From: Candidatus Omnitrophota bacterium
GTDB lineage: Bacteria > Omnitrophota > Gorgyraeia > Gorgyraeales > Gorgyraeaceae
Reading direction: 5' to 3'
DNA length: 11,594 nucleotides
Assembly: GCA_018901615.1 (NCBI GenBank)
Contig: JAHIEN010000020.1
Coordinates: 1-11,594 of the forward strand
Below, in pieces: positions 5,444 to 11,594 of this stretch. A program made the position numbers and the translations under genes. The notes under the pieces were generated by a model. It ran no database searches. It was given only the letters and a program-made list of their open reading frames with translations, and was not told the DNA's origin. Numbering within the stretch: the stretch's first letter is position 1; the number at the start of each line of letters is the position of its first letter.

Positions 5444-6969
5444 AGATTCCCCCTTTTCAGTATTTTTCTTACCACCTCTCTATCGTCAAAAGGAAGCGTA
5501 ACGTTTTTAAATATCTGGTATGTCTCATGGCCTTTACCCGCCACAAGCACTATGTCGCCTTTTTGCGCTTCTTTAATGGCCTCTTCTATGGCCTTGAATC
5601 TGTCCTGTTCCACAACATAATTATTTTTCCCCTTGCTTATACCGCTGGTGATCTCATTTATGATGCCTATAGGATCTTCGCGCCTGGGATTGTCGCTTGT
5701 TATAAACACCTTGTCTGACAAGTCAGTTGAAACCCTGCCCATGACAGGCCTCTTTGTCCTGTCCCTATCCCCGCCGCACCCGAATACAGAAAAAAGTCTT
5801 TTTGGGCCTATCTCCCTGAGCGACTTCAACGCGTTCTCAAGTCCGTTTTCTGTGTGGGCGTAATCCACGAATATCAAAAAATCCTGGCCGCAGTCTATTT
5901 TCTCAAGCCTGCCAGGTAAAGAAACTACCTTTGAAACTGCCGAGCGTATAGCATCCAGGCCCATGCCCATTGCTATGCCGCAGGCGCTCGCGGCAAGTAT
6001 GTTATATACATTATGCCGCCCTATCAAAGAGGAGCTAACCTTCTGTTCCTGTTCGAGGCTTAACCTCCTGTTGGAGGTTAAACCTCGAACAGCTAAGCTC
6101 GGACAGAGGTTGAAAGTCAAGCCCTTTGCAGAAAAGTTCAGGTCTTTTGCCATGACATCGGCTTTGTTCCCGATACCATACGTAATAAGCCCTGCCCTTT
6201 TATCCTGACTTACCCTGTCAATGATCCTATCGGAAAAAGGATCGTCCCTGTTTACGATCGCAAACCCGCCCTCCTTTATTTTAGAAAAAAGCCTCAATTT
6301 AGACAGGAAATAGTTTTCCATATCGCCATGATAATCAAGGTGCTCGCTTGTAAGGTTCGTGAACACCGCTATATCAAATTGCAGGGTATCTACCCTGCCC
6401 TGTTCGAGAGAATGCGATGACACTTCAAGTATGCAGGTTTTTATGTTGTTTTTTCGCATGCCGCTCAGAAGGAAATACAGGTCAAGCGCCCCGGGCGTAG
6501 TATTGGCAGCGGGTATTAAGCGTTTTCCGAACCTGTAATTTATAGTGCCTATCACGCCTGTCTTTTCCAATCTCTCTCCGAGAAGGGCCTCTAATAGATA
6601 TGTAGTCGTGGTTTTGCCGTTTGTCCCTGTTACGCCTATAAGACGCATCTTTGAAGAGATGTCTCCATAAAATTCCCTGGCAACCTCAGAAAGCGCGCGC
6701 CTTGCGTCATCTACATATATAAAGGTAGGGCCTTTTCTGTGGAAAAAACCAGGATTATTTACTGCGTCTGACAATATGGCGACCGCGCCCTTGTCTATTG
6801 CCTCTTCTATGAATTCCAAGCCATCATATCGAGAGCCTTTTACGGCTATAAACAGATAACCGTCCTTAACTGCCTTGGAATCGCTTGCAATGCCGTTTAT
6901 GTCTACAGAAACCTTTCCATCGACTTTTCTCACTCCGCTAATATTTTTAAGGACCTTACCCAGTTTCAT
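5419..6969 (-). CDS. murE: MurE, UDP-MurNAc-dipeptide:meso-diaminopimelate ligase, with an inserted palindromic element
   Basis: MurE adds the third residue of the peptide stem. The 516-residue product shows SDSKAVKDGYLFIAVKG (29-45), the ATP loop GTNGKTTT (115-122), NTTPGALD (156-163), LEVSSHSLEQGRV (181-193), NLTSEHLDYHG (205-215), a lysine in FLSKLRLF (Lys224) in the carbamylated position, GRHNVYN (317-323) and FVDYAHTENGLENAL (367-381). SDNPRREDP (425-433) holds the DNPR motif typical of enzymes that use meso-diaminopimelate rather than lysine. Its ATG overlaps the ftsI stop (ATGA), and its 3' end overlaps murF by 25 bases. The oddity is the stretch at about 289-310, where a hairpin element is translated in frame. 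From FxL to L(I/V)GRHN there are 26 residues here but only 9 in the neighbouring MurF. Every other key motif is intact, so the enzyme is probably functional. Confidence 0.96.
   Translation of the reverse strand: MKLGKVLKNISGVRKVDGKVSVDINGIASDSKAVKDGYLFIAVKGSRYDGLEFIEEAIDKGAVAILSDAVNNPGFFHRKGPTFIYVDDARRALSEVAREFYGDISSKMRLIGVTGTNGKTTTTYLLEALLGERLEKTGVIGTINYRFGKRLIPAANTTPGALDLYFLLSGMRKNNIKTCILEVSSHSLEQGRVDTLQFDIAVFTNLTSEHLDYHGDMENYFLSKLRLFSKIKEGGFAIVNRDDPFSDRIIDRVSQDKRAGLITYGIGNKADVMAKDLNFSAKGLTFNLCPSLAVRGLTSNRRLSLEQEQKVSSSLIGRHNVYNILAASACGIAMGMGLDAIRSAVSKVVSLPGRLEKIDCGQDFLIFVDYAHTENGLENALKSLREIGPKRLFSVFGCGGDRDRTKRPVMGRVSTDLSDKVFITSDNPRREDPIGIINEITSGISKGKNNYVVEQDRFKAIEEAIKEAQKGDIVLVAGKGHETYQIFKNVTLPFDDREVVRKILKRGNLCLQSKIS
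6049..6092. repeat. 44-base palindromic element inserted in frame within murE
   Basis: The arms ctgttcgaggcttaacctcc (6049-6068) and ggaggttaaacctcgaacag (6073-6092) are reverse complements with a single mismatch, around loop tgtt. It encodes murE residues 293-307 without a stop or frameshift. The right arm and its flank (6074-6096) match the reverse complement of 244-266 with one mismatch. The surrounding peptide is rich in Arg, Ser, Leu, Glu and Gln and resembles nothing conserved in Mur ligases. Confidence 0.8.
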
Positions 6970-8642
6970 AAAGGCTCTATCTTGTAATATCGCATCAATT
7001 GACTTGCTACATTTTTAAAGACCGGGGCGCATACAGTGCCGCCGTAATAATACGGCCGTGGCTCGTCCATAATAACCACTATCGCAAACCTTGGTTTGTC
7101 ATAAGGCAAAAACCCTATAAAAGAAGCCGTAAATTTTTTATGTGAATAAGTGCCATTCTGTTCTATCTTCTGGGCAGTCCCTGTCTTTCCTGCCGGCAGA
7201 TAGCTTTTTACTTCAGCGAGTTTGCCTGTGCCGTCTTCAACTACGCCGCGCAATATGGCCCTTAACTCTTTGGATGTTTCCTCGGAAATCACCCTATATC
7301 TTTGTTCCGGTTTAAACTCTTCTATCACCTGGCCCGCCTTGTCCTGTATCCTTTCAATGATCCTGGGTCTTACATAATAACCACCATTAGCCACGCTGGA
7401 TATAGCGCAAGCAAGCTGCAACGCCGTGACCGCGATCTCCTGCCCCATAGATATACTGCACAGAGAAAGCTTTGACCATTGCTTTAATGGTCGGGTCATG
7501 CCTTCCACCTCCCCAGGCAGGTCTATACCTGTCTTCATGCCAAAACCAAAACGTTTTATATATCTATAAAGCCTTTTATCGCCAAGTTTCATGGCTGACT
7601 TCATGGTCCCTATATTTGATGAATATTTTATTACGTCCCTGAAGGCAAGCCAGCCATGCGGCCTATGGTCGTGGTATGTGTGTCTGCCCCATTTAAACTC
7701 TCCGTTTTCGCAGAAAAATTCTTCCTCTAGCTGGACCACGTCTTCCTCAAGGACCGCTCCGGCAGTAACTATCTTAAAGCTCGAACCAGGTTCAAAAAAA
7801 TCGCACACCGCGCGGTTGCGCCTAGCCTCTACAGGAGATCCTTTTATATTATTCAGGTCATAGGTGGGTCTATTGGCAAGGGCCAGTATGTCTCCTGTAT
7901 AAGGATCCATTACTATGATAATTCCGCCTTTGGCCTTGTATTTTTCAAAAGCGCTTTCAAGCTCTTTCTCGGCAAATGCCTGCACAACACTGTCTATTGT
8001 AAGGATTACATCGTTTCCGTCTGCCGGAGGTATTTCTTTGTATTCATAGCCCGGGACTTCACGGCGCTTCGCGTCTCTTATTGAATAGCGCCATCCGACT
8101 GTGCCCTTCAGGAGCTTGTCAAATTGAAGCTCTATGCCTTCAAGGCCTTTGTCATCCATGCCTACAAAACCTATTATATGACTGGCTAATTCCCCGCCCG
8201 GGTAAACTCGCTGCGGTTCCTTTATAAAACCCACTCCTTTAATAGAGAGCCCTCTTACAGCCTTTTCAGTCTCGGGCTGGACCTTGCGGGCAAGCCAGAC
8301 AAAGCGCTTATCTTCCTTGAACTTCAGGAGGATATCCTCTTTATCCAGATCCAGCGCGCCTGCGAGTTTTTCAGCTGTGGATTCCTCATCCTCTATCATG
8401 AGAGGGTCTGCAAATATTGAATTAAGATTTATCGATACGGCGAGTTCTTTTTTTCGGTGGTCGTAAATAACCCCGCGCCGCGGCAGGAGGCACAGGTACA
8501 TATTGTGCTGGTCTGAGGCTAATTTCGACAGGGGTTTTGCCGCGCCTAGCTGCACGAAAAAGAGCCTTACAGCCAAAAGCACAAACAATACTACTAAAAA
8601 ATACGCGACCTTCTTGATCCGGGGGGTAATCAGCTTGTACAC
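6966..8642 (-). CDS. ftsI: FtsI, septal peptidoglycan transpeptidase (class B penicillin-binding protein, PBP3-like)
   Basis: FtsI crosslinks septal peptidoglycan with FtsW. The 558-residue product has a short basic cytoplasmic start, one membrane anchor (about 12-32), a dimerisation region beginning PRRGVIYDHRKKELAVS (54-70), and a transpeptidase domain with all three active-site motifs: SSFK (287-290, catalytic Ser287) in FEPGSSFK, SSN (341-343), and KTGTA (486-490). The protein ends soon after the transpeptidase domain with no PASTA repeats, as in most Gram-negative-type FtsI proteins. The start is GTG at 8640-8642. An in-frame TAA lies four codons upstream, and an AAAGG ribosome site sits about four bases before it, so no earlier start is available. 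The stop overlaps the murE start as ATGA. Confidence 0.95.
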   Translation of the reverse strand: MYKLITPRIKKVAYFLVVLFVLLAVRLFFVQLGAAKPLSKLASDQHNMYLCLLPRRGVIYDHRKKELAVSINLNSIFADPLMIEDEESTAEKLAGALDLDKEDILLKFKEDKRFVWLARKVQPETEKAVRGLSIKGVGFIKEPQRVYPGGELASHIIGFVGMDDKGLEGIELQFDKLLKGTVGWRYSIRDAKRREVPGYEYKEIPPADGNDVILTIDSVVQAFAEKELESAFEKYKAKGGIIIVMDPYTGDILALANRPTYDLNNIKGSPVEARRNRAVCDFFEPGSSFKIVTAGAVLEEDVVQLEEEFFCENGEFKWGRHTYHDHRPHGWLAFRDVIKYSSNIGTMKSAMKLGDKRLYRYIKRFGFGMKTGIDLPGEVEGMTRPLKQWSKLSLCSISMGQEIAVTALQLACAISSVANGGYYVRPRIIERIQDKAGQVIEEFKPEQRYRVISEETSKELRAILRGVVEDGTGKLAEVKSYLPAGKTGTAQKIEQNGTYSHKKFTASFIGFLPYDKPRFAIVVIMDEPRPYYYGGTVCAPVFKNVASQLMRYYKIEPL

Positions 8643-8694
8643 AAAACCTTTTTACGGCGCCATGCACCAGATAGAGAGATGACGCATATGTCAA

Positions 8695-9093
8695 CTAATA
8701 ACTTAAAGAAGCAAGACTATTTATATTCTGGCTGGCCTCAGCTTCTCTGCCTATAATAAACAGGTTGGCAAAAAAACCTTTTTTTACCGCTTTTTTATAA
8801 ACAAACTTCTTCGGTGAGCTTTCAAGTTTGACCACTTGCCATTTGTGGGGCATGTCCAATTCTACCTTTTTGGCTAAGAGTTTTGTTTGAAGACTGACAG
8901 GTGATTTTAAATTAAGGACATTATATACCAATATCCTATTGTGGTCAACCAACTTTGAGTAAACCTGGTGATTCTCCTTGACCTTCAGGCCCATCTGATA
9001 GATGAGGACCTGTTGATTAACATACATCAGCATTGTGAGAGTGCCTATAAATATAAAACCTATGGCCTTATACGTTTTGAGAAAGTCTTTCAT
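8695..9093 (-). CDS. ftsL: FtsL-like division protein (small bitopic membrane protein)
   Basis: The 132-residue product has a short basic start, one hydrophobic segment (about 11-25, IGFIFIGTLTMLMYV), then a polar and partly heptad-like region (about 27-60) ending in LNLKSPVSLQTKLLAKKVEL. That Leu-x-SP...L pattern is common after the coiled coil of FtsL and DivIC proteins. FtsL is a periplasm-facing scaffold that links FtsB/Q to the FtsW-FtsI synthase. Sequence conservation in this family is poor, so the name rests on topology and on the slot between rsmH and ftsI. The C-terminal 35 residues (KKAVKKGFF and beyond) look unstructured. The frame is open ten codons further to a GTG at 9121-9123, but that codon lies in a hairpin loop and lacks a ribosome site. 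Confidence 0.8.
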   Translation of the reverse strand: MKDFLKTYKAIGFIFIGTLTMLMYVNQQVLIYQMGLKVKENHQVYSKLVDHNRILVYNVLNLKSPVSLQTKLLAKKVELDMPHKWQVVKLESSPKKFVYKKAVKKGFFANLFIIGREAEASQNINSLASLSY

Positions 9094-9108
9094 GCTATTC
9101 TTTCTCCT
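9094..9108 (-). promoter_or_regulatory. Ribosome binding site that decides the ftsL start
   Basis: On the minus strand AGGAGA (9103-9108) lies nine bases before the ATG at 9091-9093. This is one of the clearest ribosome sites in the window and favours the ATG over the upstream GTG. Confidence 0.7.
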
Positions 9109-9114
9109 GCGCTG

Positions 9115-9137
9115 GTCCGCCACAAAGATTGGCGGAC
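9115..9137. repeat. Hairpin in the rsmH-ftsL gap
   Basis: gtccgcca (9115-9122) and tggcggac (9130-9137) are exact 8-base reverse complements around the loop caaagat. It starts seven bases after the rsmH stop. No T-run follows on the minus strand, so it is not a standard terminator. Confidence 0.65.
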
Positions 9138-9144
9138 TTCGGGG

Positions 9145-10041
9145 TTATATCTTTGCCGCAGCCCTCAGCTTGGAACTCCTTGCGCGCGGATTCTGTGAGA
9201 GTTCCGCAACTCCTGCTGTCACAGGTTTTTTTGTAAGGATACGAAAGACGCCTTGCGACTTAAACTTTTTTAATACGTTCTTAACGATCCTGTCTTCAAG
9301 CGAGTGAAATGATATTACACAAACTCTTCCGCCTGGCTTGAGAAGGTCCGGGACCGCGTTAAGCGCTTCTTCTATCGCGATGAGTTCGCTATTGACCCTT
9401 ATGCGAAGCGCCTGAAAAGTGCGGGTTGCCGGATGAATCTTTTGCCGCCTTTTTCCGCACGGCATACTGCGAGAGACTATTCCAGCCAATTCTGTGGTAT
9501 TCTCAATCGGCCTTTTCTTTCTCTCGGTAACTATGCGCCACGCTATCCGTTTATTAAACCTTTCTTCGCCAAATTCCTTTATAAGGCTTGAAAGTTCTGT
9601 CTCACTCAGTTTATTTACAAGATCCTTTGCGGTAAGACGCTGGTTTCTATCCATGCGCATATCCAAAGGCCCATCATGTTTTATACTGAATCCTCGCTCT
9701 TTTGCCTCCAATTGGATGCTGGATATACCCAGATCAAATAAAATTCCATCTACTTCCCCTGTTCCTAAGTCCAGCATTGTTTCTTTGATGTCTTTGAAAT
9801 TTTTATTTACAAGCTTTACGGTGGTTTGAAATCCCTTGAGTCTTTCGTGAGCTATCCTCAGGGACTCTGAATCCCTGTCCATGCCTATCAGCGTGCCGCC
9901 CGGACATATCCGGCGGACAATCTCTTCAGCATGGCCTCCCCCGCCCACTGTGGCGTCTATAATAATTTTCCCGGGCGCTGGGTTTAAAAAATGCAAGACC
10001 TCCTCCAGGAGAACTGGATTATGCAAACATTTTTCTCCCAT
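9145..10041 (-). CDS. rsmH: RsmH (MraW), 16S rRNA m4C1402 N4-methyltransferase
   Basis: RsmH uses S-adenosylmethionine to methylate N4 of cytidine 1402 in the ribosomal P site. The 298-residue protein carries HNPVLLEEVL (7-16), the SAM-binding loop DATVGGGGHA (29-38), LFDLGISS (101-108), RGFSIKHDGPLDMRMD (116-131), HPATRTFQALRIRVNSEL (203-220), VISFHSLEDRIVK (242-254) and the C-terminal NPRARSSKLRAA (284-295). All are family hallmarks and the length is normal. The start ATG at 10039-10041 gives the conserved N-terminus and has only a modest ribosome site. A possible small gene runs 23 bases into the 5' end of rsmH in another frame, which could couple their translation. Confidence 0.97.
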   Translation of the reverse strand: MGEKCLHNPVLLEEVLHFLNPAPGKIIIDATVGGGGHAEEIVRRICPGGTLIGMDRDSESLRIAHERLKGFQTTVKLVNKNFKDIKETMLDLGTGEVDGILFDLGISSIQLEAKERGFSIKHDGPLDMRMDRNQRLTAKDLVNKLSETELSSLIKEFGEERFNKRIAWRIVTERKKRPIENTTELAGIVSRSMPCGKRRQKIHPATRTFQALRIRVNSELIAIEEALNAVPDLLKPGGRVCVISFHSLEDRIVKNVLKKFKSQGVFRILTKKPVTAGVAELSQNPRARSSKLRAAAKI

Positions 10042-10201
10042 TATTGCTCTTCATGATCTTGTACACTTCCCAGCTCACGCAGCGAGAATGCATGTCTATG
10101 TTCAGGCTTCTGGTCTTGCGGATGCATTCAATTGGAATATTAAAAGAATACATGTCAGCTTTTCTCTGTCTTACATAATTATTATGAGTGCGAGAATCCA
10201 T
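10019..10201 (-). CDS. Possible small gene between mraZ and rsmH (60 residues, unknown function)
   Basis: I do not recognise this product. It begins MDSRTHNNYVRQRKADMYSF and is strongly basic near the N-terminus. It has two cysteines (26 and 41), a middle section IPIECIRKTRSLNIDMHSRC, and a possible short amphipathic stretch SWEVYKIMKS. There is no membrane segment or signal peptide. The case for a gene is position: it starts eight bases after the mraZ stop, has a run of six to seven Gs two bases before its ATG, fills the otherwise empty 168-base gap, and overlaps rsmH by 23 bases, much as murE overlaps murF by 25. Third-position G+C is about half by my count, which does not argue against coding. 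It could equally be a chance open frame in a leader region. Confidence 0.45.
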   Translation of the reverse strand: MDSRTHNNYVRQRKADMYSFNIPIECIRKTRSLNIDMHSRCVSWEVYKIMKSNNGRKMFA

Positions 10202-10209
10202 AACCCCCC

Positions 10210-10650
10210 CTATCCCAGTTCTATTAATTTTTCAGCAATGTCCTCAAAGCTGTCCTTGGACACGGAATAATAATCATTCCAGCTGTCACGGCTCCATATC
10301 TCTATACGATTTGATACACCGATAATATATACCTCTCTTTTAATGGCCGCGTATTCTTTCAGGTATGACGGAATGAGAATTCTGCCCTGCTTATCAGGGA
10401 CCATTTCACAGGCGCCTGAAAAATACATCCTGTTAAAACGTCTGGATTCTGATTTGGTAAATGACATGGATTTGAACTTCTGCTCCTGCACCTTCCATTC
10501 ATCCTCGGCAAACATGAACAGGCACTTGTCAAGACCGCGTGTAATAAAAAAGCGCTCGATGTAATGTTCCTTGAGCGCGTCCCTAAACTTAGACGGTATT
10601 ATGATCCTGCCTTTTCTGTCAAGCGTATGTTCATATTCTCCGTAAAACAT
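10210..10650 (-). CDS. mraZ: MraZ, transcriptional regulator of the dcw cluster
   Basis: MraZ is a ring-forming DNA-binding protein of the SpoVT/AbrB fold that binds repeats in front of its own operon and, in E. coli, represses it. The 146-residue product has the two tandem half-domains expected: MFYGEYEHTLDRKGRIIIPS (1-20, core DRKGR 11-15) and VPDKQGRILIPSYL (84-97, core DKQGR 86-90). Length and spacing are normal. The ATG at 10648-10650 has a strong ribosome site, GGAGG, four bases upstream. It is the first gene of the cluster, with its own promoter and candidate operator upstream, so autoregulation is likely. Confidence 0.96.
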   Translation of the reverse strand: MFYGEYEHTLDRKGRIIIPSKFRDALKEHYIERFFITRGLDKCLFMFAEDEWKVQEQKFKSMSFTKSESRRFNRMYFSGACEMVPDKQGRILIPSYLKEYAAIKREVYIIGVSNRIEIWSRDSWNDYYSVSKDSFEDIAEKLIELG

Positions 10651-10657
10651 CTGTCCT

Positions 10658-10681
10658 CCACTTCACTCCACTTCTTACCAC
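10658..10681 (-). promoter_or_regulatory. Candidate MraZ boxes: three GTGG repeats at a 10-base period
   Basis: On the minus strand GTGG occurs at 10678-10681, 10668-10671 and 10658-10661, exactly ten bases apart. The last two are extended alike as AAGTGGA. Three G-rich direct repeats at one helical turn in front of mraZ are the known layout of MraZ operators in E. coli (TGGG-type) and mycoplasmas (AAAGTG-type). The last repeat overlaps the mraZ ribosome site. The assignment is by inference from pattern and position. Confidence 0.7.
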
Positions 10682-10692
10682 CATGCAATAAG

Positions 10693-10721
10693 AGTTTACA
10701 TGAACGCCTTATGCGTGTCAA
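10693..10721 (-). promoter_or_regulatory. Sigma-70-type promoter for the dcw operon
   Basis: On the minus strand a perfect -35 box TTGACA (10716-10721) is separated by 17 bases from TAAACT (10693-10698), a 4 of 6 match to the -10 consensus. Transcription would start near 10686, just before the candidate MraZ boxes, giving a leader of roughly 36 bases. The -35 box overlaps a small gcctt/aaggc inverted repeat (10706-10724). Confidence 0.75.
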
Positions 10722-10724
10722 GGC

Positions 10725-10743
10725 AAAAATTCCTTTTTTTTAA
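10725..10743 (-). promoter_or_regulatory. A/T-tract region upstream of the -35 box (UP-element-like)
   Basis: Reading the minus strand toward the promoter there is a run of eight As, GG, AA and then five Ts, ending three bases before the -35 box. A- and T-tracts in this position commonly bind the RNA polymerase alpha subunit. The role here is inferred from position only. Confidence 0.4.
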
Positions 10744-10762
10744 CTTATACTATATAATGGGG

Positions 10763-11594
10763 TTACGTCGATGCGGGAGCGCTAAGTATTGTATGATCGG
10801 CTAGTCTTGAGATATCTTTCTTTATCTGTGTTTTCAATGCTTCAACTGAGCTGAATTTTTTTTCATCTCTCAATTTGCGTTTGAATATAATCTCCACATC
10901 TTTATTATAAATATTTTTATTGAACTTAAAGATATATAGCTCGATAGTGGGTTCTCTTTTTATATTGAATGTAGGCCGTGTCCCTATATTTAATATCGCT
11001 GTGTATTTTTTTCCGCGCATGCGGGCGTTTACCGCATAGACCCCGCTCGGAGGAATAGCCTCGTGGTGCGGATTGATGTTTGCCGTCGGAAAACCTAGCC
11101 TCCTGCCAACTCTTCTGCCCTTAACCACTGTGCCCAGCACAGATACAGGCCTGCCCAGCATGAGAGAGGCTGTTTTCAGGTCTCCCTTTTCAATCGCCCT
11201 GCGTATAGTCGTGCTTGATATCTGCACACCTTTTACCCTTAAGGGCTCAACGCCAAAAAGCCTGAACCCGTACTTTTTAGCCATTGCCTTTAATAATTTA
11301 AAATCTCCTTCGCCCTTATACCCGAACAAAAAATTCTTTCCTACCACAAGGGCCCTGATGCCCAGCCTATCCACCAGTATCTTTCTGACAAAATCTTCAG
11401 CCCTCATCATCGCGAGACTCTTTGTGAATCTTAAGTCAAGCAGGAGATCTATTCCTGTTTTCCCTATCAAGCTGTGCTTGTGCGTGGTTGATGTAAGAAG
11501 CGGTATCTTTAGAACAGGGTTCAGGACTTCACGAGGATGCGGGTGAAACGTTATCGCGAGACTCTTCATTCCTGTCCTGCATGAAACGGCTGCA
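10763..11594 (-). CDS. ribF: RibF, bifunctional riboflavin kinase / FAD synthetase, N-terminus beyond right edge
   Basis: RibF phosphorylates riboflavin to FMN and adenylylates FMN to FAD. The frame is open through the right edge; 276 residues are visible and the first few dozen, with the nucleotide-binding HxGH region, are missing. Counted from the edge, visible motifs are TFHPHP (15-20), ALVVGKNFLFGYKGEGD (81-97) and ISSTTIRRAIEKGDL (125-139) of the adenylyltransferase domain, then MLGRPVSVLGTVVKGRRVGR (145-164), GFPTANI (167-173), GVYAV (184-188), NIGTRPTF (202-209), and EPTIELYIF (214-222) with the likely kinase catalytic glutamate at 218. The ATG at 11567-11569 lies mid-domain and is not the true start. 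The gene ends 112 bases before mraZ, which has its own promoter, so ribF is probably a separate or read-through transcription unit. Confidence 0.96.
   Translation of the reverse strand, partial: AAVSCRTGMKSLAITFHPHPREVLNPVLKIPLLTSTTHKHSLIGKTGIDLLLDLRFTKSLAMMRAEDFVRKILVDRLGIRALVVGKNFLFGYKGEGDFKLLKAMAKKYGFRLFGVEPLRVKGVQISSTTIRRAIEKGDLKTASLMLGRPVSVLGTVVKGRRVGRRLGFPTANINPHHEAIPPSGVYAVNARMRGKKYTAILNIGTRPTFNIKREPTIELYIFKFNKNIYNKDVEIIFKRKLRDEKKFSSVEALKTQIKKDISRLADHTILSAPAST

Noticed and set aside
8422..8694. 90-codon minus-strand frame covering the ftsL-ftsI gap and the ftsI start
   Set aside because: It overlaps the membrane anchor of ftsI in another frame, lacks a clear ribosome site, and has an Arg/Pro-rich composition typical of a shadow frame.
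9094..9123. Longer ftsL starting at GTG
   Set aside because: The GTG sits in the loop of the 9115-9137 hairpin without a ribosome site, while AGGAGA precedes the downstream ATG.
10706..10741. Plus-strand terminator (gcctt/aaggc hairpin followed by T-rich sequence)
   Set aside because: The stem is only five pairs, the T-run is separated from it by an A-tract, and no plus-strand gene ends here; the sequence is better explained as promoter.

Overview
The window is one end of a classical bacterial division and cell wall (dcw) gene cluster, read entirely from the minus strand. In transcription order (right to left) it holds ribF (its 5' end lies beyond the right edge), then a promoter with three MraZ-box-like repeats, then mraZ, a possible 60-codon small gene, rsmH (mraW), an ftsL-like gene, ftsI (division penicillin-binding protein), murE, murF, mraY, murD, ftsW and the first 60 codons of murG (cut by the left edge). 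I see no convincing plus-strand gene, RNA gene, CRISPR array, transposase or prophage gene.

The genes work as one unit. MurD, MurE and MurF build the UDP-MurNAc-pentapeptide, MraY and MurG convert it to lipid I and lipid II, and FtsW and FtsI polymerise and crosslink lipid II at the septum. FtsL is a small scaffold subunit of the same septal complex. MraZ is the cluster regulator and RsmH methylates 16S rRNA. A DNPR motif in MurE points to meso-diaminopimelate in the peptide stem, so the organism is probably a diderm (Gram-negative-type) bacterium. I cannot name the phylum. Canonical gene order, mixed base composition and many small palindromes would fit an uncultured lineage such as Omnitrophota or a relative, but that is only a guess.

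Layout: murG start (1-182); a palindrome-bearing gap (183-277); ftsW (278-1369); a 219-base gap packed with interleaved palindromic repeats (1370-1588); murD (1589-2878); mraY (2924-4021); murF (4067-5443); murE (5419-6969, overlapping both neighbours); ftsI (6966-8642); ftsL (8695-9093); rsmH (9145-10041); a possible small gene (10019-10201); mraZ (10210-10650); control region (10651-10762); ribF (10763 to the right edge).

The genes are ordinary; the unusual material is the small repeats. The best is a 44-base hairpin element inside murE that stays in frame and adds about 17 residues at a domain junction. A related palindrome lies just after ftsW. This resembles the Rickettsia palindromic elements that insert into coding genes. 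I found no sign of a wholly new multi-gene system.
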